This document shows positions 57,096 through 64,000 of a DNA stretch of 64,000 nucleotides, one piece after another; within the stretch, counting starts at the first letter, position 1, and every line of letters starts with the position of its first letter. A program made the translations under genes and the position numbers. Origin of the DNA: Streptomyces lincolnensis (GTDB lineage: Bacteria > Actinomycetota > Actinomycetes > Streptomycetales > Streptomycetaceae); NCBI RefSeq assembly GCF_021173675.1, contig NZ_JAIHON010000002.1:310001-374000 (forward strand), given 5' to 3'. The notes below the pieces were generated by a model. The model made no database searches and was not told where the DNA came from. It saw only the letters and a list, made by a program, of their open reading frames with translations.

Positions 57096-57123
57096 TTGAC
57101 CGCGAGACACCGTGGACTAAAGT
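57096..57123 (+). promoter_or_regulatory. Promoter TTGACC-N16-TAAAGT for the dcw operon
   Basis: TTGACC at 57096-57101 and TAAAGT at 57118-57123 are separated by 16 bases, a good housekeeping-sigma promoter. It gives a 5' leader of about 235 bases before rsmH. Together with the hairpin pair at 57287-57312 it accounts for most of the 441-base gap 56926-57366. No MraZ-type GTGGG repeats are seen. Confidence 0.65.
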
Positions 57124-57286
57124 GACGCGAAGCGGGAGGCGAGGCTCTCCCTGCTGGACTGACATTCCCGGAGACCCCGGCTCACGCACGGCCGGTCTCC
57201 CCACGTGCGCGGCGCGTACGTACGGCTCGGCCTCGTCCCGCTCCCGGCCGGCCGACGCTTTTGGCGCCGGCGGGCCGTCCCCTTCA

Positions 57287-57312
57287 CTGGGGGTCCCCCA
57301 GCTTGCCGGGGG
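57287..57312 (+). promoter_or_regulatory. Two mutually exclusive hairpins in the rsmH leader
   Basis: CCCCCAG (57295-57301) can pair with CTGGGGG (57287-57293) around one base. Alternatively CCCCC (57295-57299) can pair with GGGGG (57308-57312) around AGCTTGCC. The two use the same C run. The element lies 55 bases before the rsmH start. Similar CTGGGGG/CCCCCAG elements recur in Streptomyces genomes. Confidence 0.5.
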
Positions 57313-57366
57313 AGGGCGGGGACCCGGCCGTACGGACGAGGGCCGCGCCGGACCTGAGAGGGCCAG

Positions 57367-58326
57367 TTGAGCCAGAGTCGACATGTCCCGGTGATGCTCC
57401 AGCGGTGCCTGGACCTGTTGGCCCCCGCACTTCAGGACCGGCCGGGAGCGGTCGTCGTCGACTGCACCCTCGGCCTCGGCGGCCACAGCGAGGCTCTGCT
57501 CGCCCGCTTCCCCGAGGCCCGGCTGGTCGCCCTGGACCGCGACAAGGAGGCCCTGCGCCTGTCCGGCGAGCGCCTCGCGCCCTACGGGGAGCGGGCCACC
57601 CTGGTGCACGCGGTCTACGACGAACTCCCCGACGTACTGGACCGGCTCGGCATCCCGCACGTCCAGGGTGTCCTGTTCGACCTCGGCGTCTCCTCCATGC
57701 AGCTCGACGAGGCCGACCGCGGCTTCGCCTACGCCCAGGACGCCCCGCTCGACATGCGCATGGACCAGACGACCGGCATCGGCGCCGCCGAGGTCCTCAA
57801 CACCTACCCGCCGGGCGAACTCGTCCGCATCCTCCGGGCGTACGGCGAGGAGAAGCAGGCCAAGCGGATCGTGGGCGCGATCGTGCGCGAGCGGGAGAAG
57901 GAGCCGTTCAGCAACAGCGCGCGGCTCGTGGAGCTGATCCGGGACAGCCTCCCGCAGGCCGCCAAGCGCACCGGTGGCAACCCGGCCAAGCGCACCTTCC
58001 AGGCCCTGCGGATCGAGGTCAACGGCGAACTGGCCGTGCTGGAGCGGGCGATCCCGGCCGCGGTGAAGGCGCTCGACGTGGACGGGCGGATCGCCGTCCT
58101 GTCGTACCACTCGCTGGAGGACCGGCTGGTCAAGCAGGTGTTCGCGGCCGGCGCCGCCACCACCGCGCCGCCCGGGCTGCCCGTCGTGCCGGAGCGGTAC
58201 CAGCCCAGGCTCAAGCTGCTCACCCGTGGTGCCGAACTTCCCACCGAGGAAGAGGTCGCCGAGAACCGGCGGGCGGCGCCGGCGCGGCTGCGCGGCGCCC
58301 AGCGCGTCAGGAGGGACGTCGAGTGA
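57367..58326 (+). CDS. rsmH: 16S rRNA (cytosine(1402)-N(4))-methyltransferase
   Basis: This 319-residue MraW/RsmH protein has [13 protein letters not shown], the SAM motif [26 protein letters not shown], the MRMDQTTG block and the late [10 protein letters not shown]. It methylates 16S rRNA C1402 and is the first gene of the division cluster. The start is TTG 57367 with GAGAGG just upstream. No mraZ precedes it. The stop lies 34 bases before ftsL. Confidence 0.96.
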   Translation: MSQSRHVPVMLQRCLDLLAPALQDRPGAVVVDCTLGLGGHSEALLARFPEARLVALDRDKEALRLSGERLAPYGERATLVHAVYDELPDVLDRLGIPHVQGVLFDLGVSSMQLDEADRGFAYAQDAPLDMRMDQTTGIGAAEVLNTYPPGELVRILRAYGEEKQAKRIVGAIVREREKEPFSNSARLVELIRDSLPQAAKRTGGNPAKRTFQALRIEVNGELAVLERAIPAAVKALDVDGRIAVLSYHSLEDRLVKQVFAAGAATTAPPGLPVVPERYQPRLKLLTRGAELPTEEEVAENRRAAPARLRGAQRVRRDVE

Positions 58327-58360
58327 GTGGACCGGGGTACCGGACGCGAGGGGCGGGCGA

Positions 58361-58960
58361 GTGAGCAGCAGACCCCGACTGAGGGGCAGGGCCGCCCGGC
58401 TGGCCCGACTGATCCCGGTGGGCGCGACCCCCGGCCAGGCCGCCCGCGCCCCGTTCGTCCTCCTTGTCGTCCTGCTGCTGGGGGGCGGCCTCATCGGGCT
58501 GCTGGTGCTGAACTCGGCGCTGTCCGAAGGGTCGTTCGAACTCGACGACCTCCAGAAGGAGACGAAGAGCCTGACCGACGAGGAGCAGGCGCTCCAGCGG
58601 GACATCGACGCCTATTCGGCCCCCGCCGCCCTCCAGCGCCGCGCCCGTGAACTCGGCATGGTGCCCGGCGGCGACCCGGCCTTCCTCGACCCCGACGGCA
58701 GCGTGAAGGGCGTACCGAGTCCCGCCTCCGGCCCTCGGCAGGCCTCCGCGCGGACGCCCCTCGTGCTCGCCCCCGAGGCGCTCGACAGCATGACCGGCCA
58801 CACACCGACGACCCCCGGCACACCGACGCCGACCGCCGCCACGCCGACTCCCACGCCGCCGCAGACCCCCACGGCCCCGCCGCCCGCACCTCAGGAGGCC
58901 GCCCGGCAGGGCCGGCCCCTCCAGACCCCCGCGACCCCGACCCCTACCCCCGGCAGGTGA
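58361..58960 (+). CDS. ftsL: Cell division protein FtsL-like
   Basis: This 199-residue bitopic protein has a basic cytoplasmic N-terminus, one membrane span (FVLLVVLLLGGGLIGLLVL), a short extracytoplasmic coiled coil (FELDDLQKETKSLTDEEQAL) and the conserved YSAPAALQRRARELGM motif. The last ~90 residues are a Pro/Thr-rich tail (TPTPTAATPTPTPP) absent from E. coli FtsL. It should scaffold septal synthesis with DivIC and FtsI. GTG 58361 follows GAGGGG. It overlaps ftsI by four bases. Confidence 0.88.
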   Translation: MSSRPRLRGRAARLARLIPVGATPGQAARAPFVLLVVLLLGGGLIGLLVLNSALSEGSFELDDLQKETKSLTDEEQALQRDIDAYSAPAALQRRARELGMVPGGDPAFLDPDGSVKGVPSPASGPRQASARTPLVLAPEALDSMTGHTPTTPGTPTPTAATPTPTPPQTPTAPPPAPQEAARQGRPLQTPATPTPTPGR

Positions 58961-60942
58961 CGGAAGTGGCTGATGACTCCGGCAGGCAACCCCCGCGCCG
59001 CCGGGTCCCCGGACCCGCACGCCCCGAGCGCTCCGCCCGCCCCGTCGGCCGGCCGCGTCCGGGCCCCGGAGCCCGCCCGGCCCGTCGCCCGGCGGCGCCC
59101 CGGCCCGCGGCCCCCAAGGTCATCCGGCTGGGCAGCCCCCGGCCCCGGCTGCGCATGGTCGGCCTGGCGCTGACCCTCGTCCTGATCGCCTTCGTCGTAC
59201 GGCTGCTCCAGGTGCAGGCCGTCGACGCCGGCACGTACGCCGCCAAGGCCGAGCAGAACCGGTACGTCGGCTACACCCTGGCTGCCGAGCGCGGCGGGAT
59301 CACCGATCGCGACGGAGTCGCCCTCGCGACCAGCGTGGACGCGTACACGATCACCGCGGACCCCACGCTCTTCACCCGCAAGCAGCTGAAGATCGACGAC
59401 GGGCCGGAGCAGGCGGCCGCGCTGCTCGCCCCGATCCTCGGCGAGGAGCAGGACACGCTGGTCGAGAAGCTCAGGCCGGCGAACAAGGAACTGCGCTACG
59501 TCGTGCTCGCCAACCGGCAGACCCCGCAGGTCTGGAAGCAGATCAAGGACCTCAAGAGCGCGCTGGCCACCAAGGCCGAGGACGACAGGAGCACGGTCAA
59601 CGTCCTCGCGGGCGTGCTCGCCGTGCCCACCAGCAAGCGCGTGTACCCCAACGGTGATCTCGCCGCCGGGATACTGGGCTGGGTCAACGCCGACGGCAAG
59701 GGCGGCGGCGGTGTCGAGCAGCAGCTGAACTCCCTGCTGGCCGGCAAGGACGGCAAGATCCGCTACGCCCAGTCCCGCGGCGTCCAGGTGCCGACCGCGG
59801 GCTCCACCGAGACGCCGGCGGTGCCCGGCAGTGATGTCGAGCTCACCATCGACCGCGACATCCAGTGGGCCGCACAGAACGCGATCACCGACCAGGTCGA
59901 GGAGTCCCAGGCGGACCGCGGCTATGTGATCGTGCAGGACACCCGGACCGGCGAGATCCTCGCCATGGCCAACTCGCCCGGCTTCGACCCGAACGACCTC
60001 TCCAAGGCCAGTTCGGTGAACATGGGCAACGCGGCCCTCCAGGACGCCTTCGAGCCCGGCTCCACGGCCAAGGTCATGTCGATGGCCGCCGTCCTCGAAC
60101 AGGGTGTCGCCACCCCGCAGACGCACGTCGTGGTGCCCAACCGGCTGCACCGCGGCGACCGGCTCTTCAAGGACGACATCAACCACCCGACCTGGTACCT
60201 CACGCTCAACGGCGTGCTCGCCAAGTCCAGCAACATCGGCACCATCCTGGCCACCGGCCAGCTCGGCAAGACGCAGCGGCAGGCCAACCAGGTCCTCTAC
60301 TCGTACCTGCGCAAGTTCGGCCTCGGCAGCTACACCGGGCTCGACTTCCCCGGCGAGACGCCGGGCATCCTCGCGCGGCCCGGCGACTGGTCGACCTCAC
60401 AGCAGTACACGATTCCTTTCGGCCAGGGCGTGTCCATCAACGCGATGCAGGCGGCCTCCGTCTACTCGACCATCGCCAACGGCGGCGTACGCACCGAGCC
60501 CACGCTCGTACGCGGCACGAAGGGACCGGACGGGCGCTTCACACCGGCCGCGAAGCCCAAGGAGACAAGGGTCGTCAGCGCGAAGACGGCGAAGACCCTC
60601 GCCCAGATGCTGGAGTCCGTCGTGGACGACGAGGAGGGCACCGGCAGCAAGGCGCGCATCCCCGGCTACCGGGTCGCGGGCAAGACGGGTACGGCCAACC
60701 GCGTGGATCCGGCCACCGGCAAGTACAAGGGCTACACCTCGTCGTTCGCCGGATTCGCGCCCGCCGACAAGCCCCGCATCACCGTCTACTGCGCCATCCA
60801 GAACGCCACCAACGGCAACTACTTCGGCGGCCAGATCTGCGGACCCGTCTACAAGAAGGTCATGGAGTTCGCCCTGAAGAGCCTCCAGGTCCCGCCGACC
60901 GGCGCCAAGCCCGCCAGCCTTCCGGTCATCTACAAACCCTGA
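58957..60942 (+). CDS. ftsI: Septal peptidoglycan transpeptidase FtsI (PBP3)
   Basis: This 661-residue class B penicillin-binding protein has a long Arg/Pro-rich cytoplasmic N-terminus (about 60 residues), one span near 65-83 and a pedestal domain. The transpeptidase domain has S369-T-A-K372, S424-S-N426 and K576-T-G. It cross-links septal peptidoglycan. The GTG overlaps the ftsL stop (GTGA); GTG 58966 is an alternative. The cytoplasmic extension is longer than in enterobacteria, as is usual in actinobacteria. Confidence 0.96.
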   Translation: MTEVADDSGRQPPRRRVPGPARPERSARPVGRPRPGPGARPARRPAAPRPAAPKVIRLGSPRPRLRMVGLALTLVLIAFVVRLLQVQAVDAGTYAAKAEQNRYVGYTLAAERGGITDRDGVALATSVDAYTITADPTLFTRKQLKIDDGPEQAAALLAPILGEEQDTLVEKLRPANKELRYVVLANRQTPQVWKQIKDLKSALATKAEDDRSTVNVLAGVLAVPTSKRVYPNGDLAAGILGWVNADGKGGGGVEQQLNSLLAGKDGKIRYAQSRGVQVPTAGSTETPAVPGSDVELTIDRDIQWAAQNAITDQVEESQADRGYVIVQDTRTGEILAMANSPGFDPNDLSKASSVNMGNAALQDAFEPGSTAKVMSMAAVLEQGVATPQTHVVVPNRLHRGDRLFKDDINHPTWYLTLNGVLAKSSNIGTILATGQLGKTQRQANQVLYSYLRKFGLGSYTGLDFPGETPGILARPGDWSTSQQYTIPFGQGVSINAMQAASVYSTIANGGVRTEPTLVRGTKGPDGRFTPAAKPKETRVVSAKTAKTLAQMLESVVDDEEGTGSKARIPGYRVAGKTGTANRVDPATGKYKGYTSSFAGFAPADKPRITVYCAIQNATNGNYFGGQICGPVYKKVMEFALKSLQVPPTGAKPASLPVIYKP

Positions 60943-60980
60943 CCAGCACTGTTCAGCACAGACCCCTCAGGAACCACCTC

Positions 60981-62636
60981 GTGACAACGATCACCCCCGA
61001 TTCCGGGAACCAGGGTGCCCCCGCGCCCTCACTTCGCTCCGAACCGGGTACGCCCGGTACGCTCACCGCCGTGCCACACGCTGATCAGTCCCAAACCACC
61101 CAGAAGGGCGCACCCGTGACATATCCGGGGCCGCCTCGGCCGGTGCAGGTCTCCGCCACACCCCTCGCGGAACTCGCCGATCAGCTGGGTGCCGAGCCGC
61201 CGCAGCGCGCCGCCGAGGTCACGGGCATCACCCATGACTCGCGCGCCGTCCGCCCCGGCGACCTGTACGCCGCCCTGCCGGGCGCCCGCCTGCACGGCGC
61301 CGACTTCGTCACCCAGGCCGCGGGCCTCGGCGCGGTCGCCGTGCTGACCGACCCGACCGGCGCCGAACGCGTCGCCGCCACCGGGCTTCCGGCGCTGGTC
61401 GTGGACGACCCACGCGCGCGGATGGGCGCACTGGCGGCCACGATCTACGGCCACCCGGGACGCGATCTGCTCCAGATCGGCATCACCGGCACCTCCGGCA
61501 AGACCACCACCGCCTACCTGGTCGAGGGCGGCCTGCGGACGGCCCGCTCCACCGGCCTGATCGGCACGGTCGAGATGCGCATCGGCGACGAGCGCATCAA
61601 GTCCGAGCGCACCACGCCCGAAGCCACCGACCTCCAGGCCCTGTTCGCGGTCATGCGCGAACGCGGTGTCGAGGCGGTCGCCATGGAGGTCTCCAGCCAC
61701 GCCCTCGTCCTCGGACGGGTCGACGGCTGCGTCTTCGACATCGGCGTCTTCACCAACCTCAGCCCGGAGCACATGGAGTTCCACTCCGACATGGAGGACT
61801 ACTTCCGGGCCAAGGCGCAGCTGTTCACGCCGAAACGCAGCCGGCTCGGCGTGGTCAACTTCGACGACGAGTACGGGCGCAGGCTGGTCAAGGAGGCCAC
61901 CGTGCCGGTGATCACCTTCTCCGCCGAGGGGCACCCGGACGCCGACTGGCGGGCCGAGGGCGTCGAAGTCGGGCCCATGGACTCGATGTTCACCGTGATC
62001 GGCCCCAAGGAGGAGCGGATCACGGCCACCTCGCCGCTCGCCGGTCCGTTCAACGTGGCCAACACCCTCGCCGCGATCGTCGCCCTGGCCGCCGCGGGCC
62101 TCGACCCGCAGGCCGCCGCCGACGGCATCGCCGCGGTGCCGGGCGTACCGGGTCGGCTGGAGCGGGTGGACGCCGGACAGCCGTATCTCGCGGTGGTCGA
62201 CTACGCCCACAAGACCGACGCCGTCGAATCGGTCCTGCGAGCCCTGCGCAAGGTCACCGAGGGCAGGCTGCACATCGTCCTGGGCTGCGGAGGCGACCGG
62301 GACACCACCAAGCGCGGGCCGATGGGCGCCGCCGCGGCCCGGCTCGCCGACACCGCCGTACTGACCTCCGACAACCCCCGTTCCGAGGACCCCCTGGCGA
62401 TCCTCGCAACCATGCTCCAGGGCGCCGCGTCCGTGCCAGTACACGAACGCGGCGAGGTCCAGGTCTTCGAGGACCGGGCCGCCGCGATCGCCGCCGCCGT
62501 CGCCCGCGCACAGCCGGGCGACACCGTGCTGGTCGCCGGCAAGGGACACGAGCAGGGCCAGGACATCGCCGGAGTGGTCCGCCCCTTCGACGACCGCCAG
62601 GTGCTTCGAGAAGCCATTCAGAAGACCCAGGGATGA
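60981..62636 (+). CDS. murE: UDP-MurNAc-tripeptide synthetase
   Basis: This 551-residue Mur ligase has the UDP-binding start GITHDSRAVRPGDLYAAL, P-loop GITGTSGKTTT, MEVSSHAL, the substrate motif DNPRSEDP and the late GKGHEQGQ. It adds diaminopimelate to UDP-MurNAc-dipeptide; the DNPR motif marks a Dap-type (not Lys) enzyme, and in Streptomyces the isomer is LL-Dap. GTG 60981 is preceded by AGGAA at good spacing and gives an ~45-residue extension. GTG 61071 and 61116 are alternatives. It ends four bases before murF. Confidence 0.95.
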   Translation: MTTITPDSGNQGAPAPSLRSEPGTPGTLTAVPHADQSQTTQKGAPVTYPGPPRPVQVSATPLAELADQLGAEPPQRAAEVTGITHDSRAVRPGDLYAALPGARLHGADFVTQAAGLGAVAVLTDPTGAERVAATGLPALVVDDPRARMGALAATIYGHPGRDLLQIGITGTSGKTTTAYLVEGGLRTARSTGLIGTVEMRIGDERIKSERTTPEATDLQALFAVMRERGVEAVAMEVSSHALVLGRVDGCVFDIGVFTNLSPEHMEFHSDMEDYFRAKAQLFTPKRSRLGVVNFDDEYGRRLVKEATVPVITFSAEGHPDADWRAEGVEVGPMDSMFTVIGPKEERITATSPLAGPFNVANTLAAIVALAAAGLDPQAAADGIAAVPGVPGRLERVDAGQPYLAVVDYAHKTDAVESVLRALRKVTEGRLHIVLGCGGDRDTTKRGPMGAAAARLADTAVLTSDNPRSEDPLAILATMLQGAASVPVHERGEVQVFEDRAAAIAAAVARAQPGDTVLVAGKGHEQGQDIAGVVRPFDDRQVLREAIQKTQG

Positions 62637-62640
62637 ACTT

Positions 62641-64000
62641 GTGATCGCCCTCTCTCTCGCCGAGATCGCAGCAGTCGTCGGCGGGCAGACGCATGACATA
62701 CCGGATCCGTCGGCCGAGGTCACCGGACCGGTCGTCCGGGACTCCCGCGAGGCGGGACCGGGCACCCTGTTCGCCGCGTTCGCCGGTGAGCGCGTCGACG
62801 GCCACGACTTCGCCCGGCAGGTCGTCGAGGCGGGCGCGGTCGCCGTGCTGGCCTCCCGCCCGGTCGGAGTGCCCGCGATCGTCGTCGAGGACGTCCAGAG
62901 CGCCCTCGGTGCCCTCGCGCGTCATGTCGTACGGCAGCTCGGCGCGACCCTCGTGGCGCTCACCGGGTCCGCCGGCAAGACCAGCACCAAGGACCTGATC
63001 GCGCAGGTGCTCCAGCGCAAGGCGCCGACGGTGTGGACGCCCGGCTCGCTCAACAACGAGATCGGGCTGCCGCTGACCGCCCTGTCCGCCACCGAGGAGA
63101 CGCGGTTCCTCGTGCTGGAGATGGGCGCCCGCGGTATCGGCCACATCCGCTACCTCGCCGGCCTGACGCCCCCGAAGATCGGCCTCGTGCTCAACGTCGG
63201 CTCCGCCCACATCGGCGAGTTCGGCGGCCGCGAGCAGATCGCGCAGGCCAAGGGCGAACTCGTGGAGGCCCTCCCGGAGGACGGCACGGCGGTCCTCAAC
63301 GCGGACGACCCCCTCGTACGGGCCATGGCATCCCGTACGAAGGCGAAGGTGATCCTTTTCGGAGAGTCCGGCGAAGCGGACGTACGCGCCGAGAACGTGA
63401 GACTCACGGACAGCGGACAGCCCGCCTTCCTGCTTCGCACACCCTCCGGTGCAAGCGAAGTGACCATGCGCCTGTACGGTGAGCACCACGTGTCGAACGC
63501 GCTCGCCGCGGCCGCCGTCGCCCATGAGCTGGGCATGTCCGCGGAAGAGATCGCCACCGCGCTCTCCGAGGCGGGCTCCCTCTCCCGCTGGCGTATGGAG
63601 GTCACCGAGCGCCCGGACGGCGTGACCATCGTCAACGACGCCTACAACGCGAACCCCGAGTCCATGCGAGCCGCCTTGCGCGCGCTCGCGGCCATGGGCA
63701 GGGGGCGGCGGACCTGGGCGGTGCTCGGCAAGATGGCCGAGCTCGGGGACGAGGCGCTCGCCGAGCACGACGCGGTCGGACGGCTGGCCGTCCGGCTCAA
63801 TGTCGGCAAGCTCGTCGCGGTCGGGGGCAGGGAAGCGTCCTGGCTGCAACTGGGCGCATATAACGAGGGTTCGTGGGGTGAGGAGTCGGTGCACGTGTCC
63901 GACGCACAGGCGGCGGTCGACCTGTTGCGCAGCGAGTTGCGCCCGGGAGACGTCGTACTCGTGAAGGCGTCCCGGTCGGTCGGACTCGAGAGCGTGGCGC
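62641..64000 (+). CDS. murF: UDP-MurNAc-tripeptide--D-alanyl-D-alanine ligase (partial, C-terminus off the window)
   Basis: The 453 visible codons carry the MurF pattern: VVRDSREAGPGTLFAAF, P-loop LTGSAGKTSTKD, LEMGARGIGHI, NVGSAHIGEFG, HHVSNALAAAAVA, NDAYNANPESMRAAL and VLGKMAELG. It adds D-Ala-D-Ala to the Mur tripeptide. GTG 62641 begins four bases after the murE stop, so they are coupled. The gene runs past the right edge in an intact frame. Confidence 0.95.
   Translation, partial: MIALSLAEIAAVVGGQTHDIPDPSAEVTGPVVRDSREAGPGTLFAAFAGERVDGHDFARQVVEAGAVAVLASRPVGVPAIVVEDVQSALGALARHVVRQLGATLVALTGSAGKTSTKDLIAQVLQRKAPTVWTPGSLNNEIGLPLTALSATEETRFLVLEMGARGIGHIRYLAGLTPPKIGLVLNVGSAHIGEFGGREQIAQAKGELVEALPEDGTAVLNADDPLVRAMASRTKAKVILFGESGEADVRAENVRLTDSGQPAFLLRTPSGASEVTMRLYGEHHVSNALAAAAVAHELGMSAEEIATALSEAGSLSRWRMEVTERPDGVTIVNDAYNANPESMRAALRALAAMGRGRRTWAVLGKMAELGDEALAEHDAVGRLAVRLNVGKLVAVGGREASWLQLGAYNEGSWGEESVHVSDAQAAVDLLRSELRPGDVVLVKASRSVGLESVA

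Overview
The window is high-GC actinobacterial chromosome and almost certainly comes from a Streptomyces. The evidence is strong third-position GC bias, many GTG/TTG starts, a ROK glucose kinase preceded by an SCO2127-type gene, a class II DAHP synthase, a tryptophan leader peptide with three consecutive Trp codons, and a division and cell-wall (dcw) cluster at the right end. No phage, insertion sequence, rRNA, tRNA or CRISPR array was seen. This is core chromosome, so the interest lies in regulation and in odd variants of known proteins.

Layout. 1-4.5 kb: an SLC13-type permease (cut by the left edge), an OmpR-type two-component system with a small secreted acidic protein, a stand-alone AsnC/Lrp effector domain and a rhomboid protease. 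4.7-10.1 kb: a zinc-ribbon protein, a NYN-domain RNase, two paralogous NlpC/P60 cell-wall hydrolases and a lipoprotein metallopeptidase. 10-25 kb: GT87 mannosyltransferase, PimB-type mannosyltransferase, Tat-exported cholesterol oxidase, FadD15-type acyl-CoA ligase, phosphoesterase, SRPBCC protein, ArsA-like ATPase, DUF5304/SCO2127-type protein, glkA, EEP hydrolase, membrane protein, esterase and PlsC acyltransferase. 24-31 kb: MacRS-type two-component system, pfkA, fused anthranilate synthase with trp attenuator, divergent aroH. 30.9-35.4 kb: iron-boxed bfd and convergent bfr, a molybdopterin oxidoreductase, endonuclease IV and a PASTA kinase. 35.7-41 kb: thiO-thiS-thiG behind a TPP riboswitch, a ferredoxin-reductase-like flavoprotein, an Rv2175c-type DNA-binding protein and thiE. 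41-49 kb: metF, a Tyr/Gln-rich membrane protein, a CrtI-like oxidoreductase and a TetR/YhgE/ABC unit. 49-56 kb: HEPN-like protein, methyltransferase, DUF3040 protein, then MoxR-DUF58-transglutaminase. 56-64 kb: carbonic anhydrase, then rsmH-ftsL-ftsI-murE-murF (cut by the right edge).

From memory of the M. tuberculosis map (about Rv2172c-Rv2190c), many of the same families sit together there (MetF, Rv2175c, PknL, AroG, GT87, PlsC, ArsA-like, SRPBCC, FadD15, PimB, NlpC/P60) next to ftsI/murE/murF. The block therefore looks like an ancient actinobacterial envelope, mannolipid and aromatic neighbourhood.

The most useful regulatory signals are: a shared 17-nt operator candidate in front of both units flanking the first two-component system; a nearly identical TetR-type operator upstream of the ABC/YhgE unit and between fadD and the phosphoesterase; a MacR-like box and a perfect G-quadruplex motif in the 506-nt gap upstream of the CrtI-like gene; a run of apparently leaderless promoters; and several near-perfect bidirectional terminators at convergent gene ends. 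Two ATPases in the window both carry Arg where the Walker A lysine should be.
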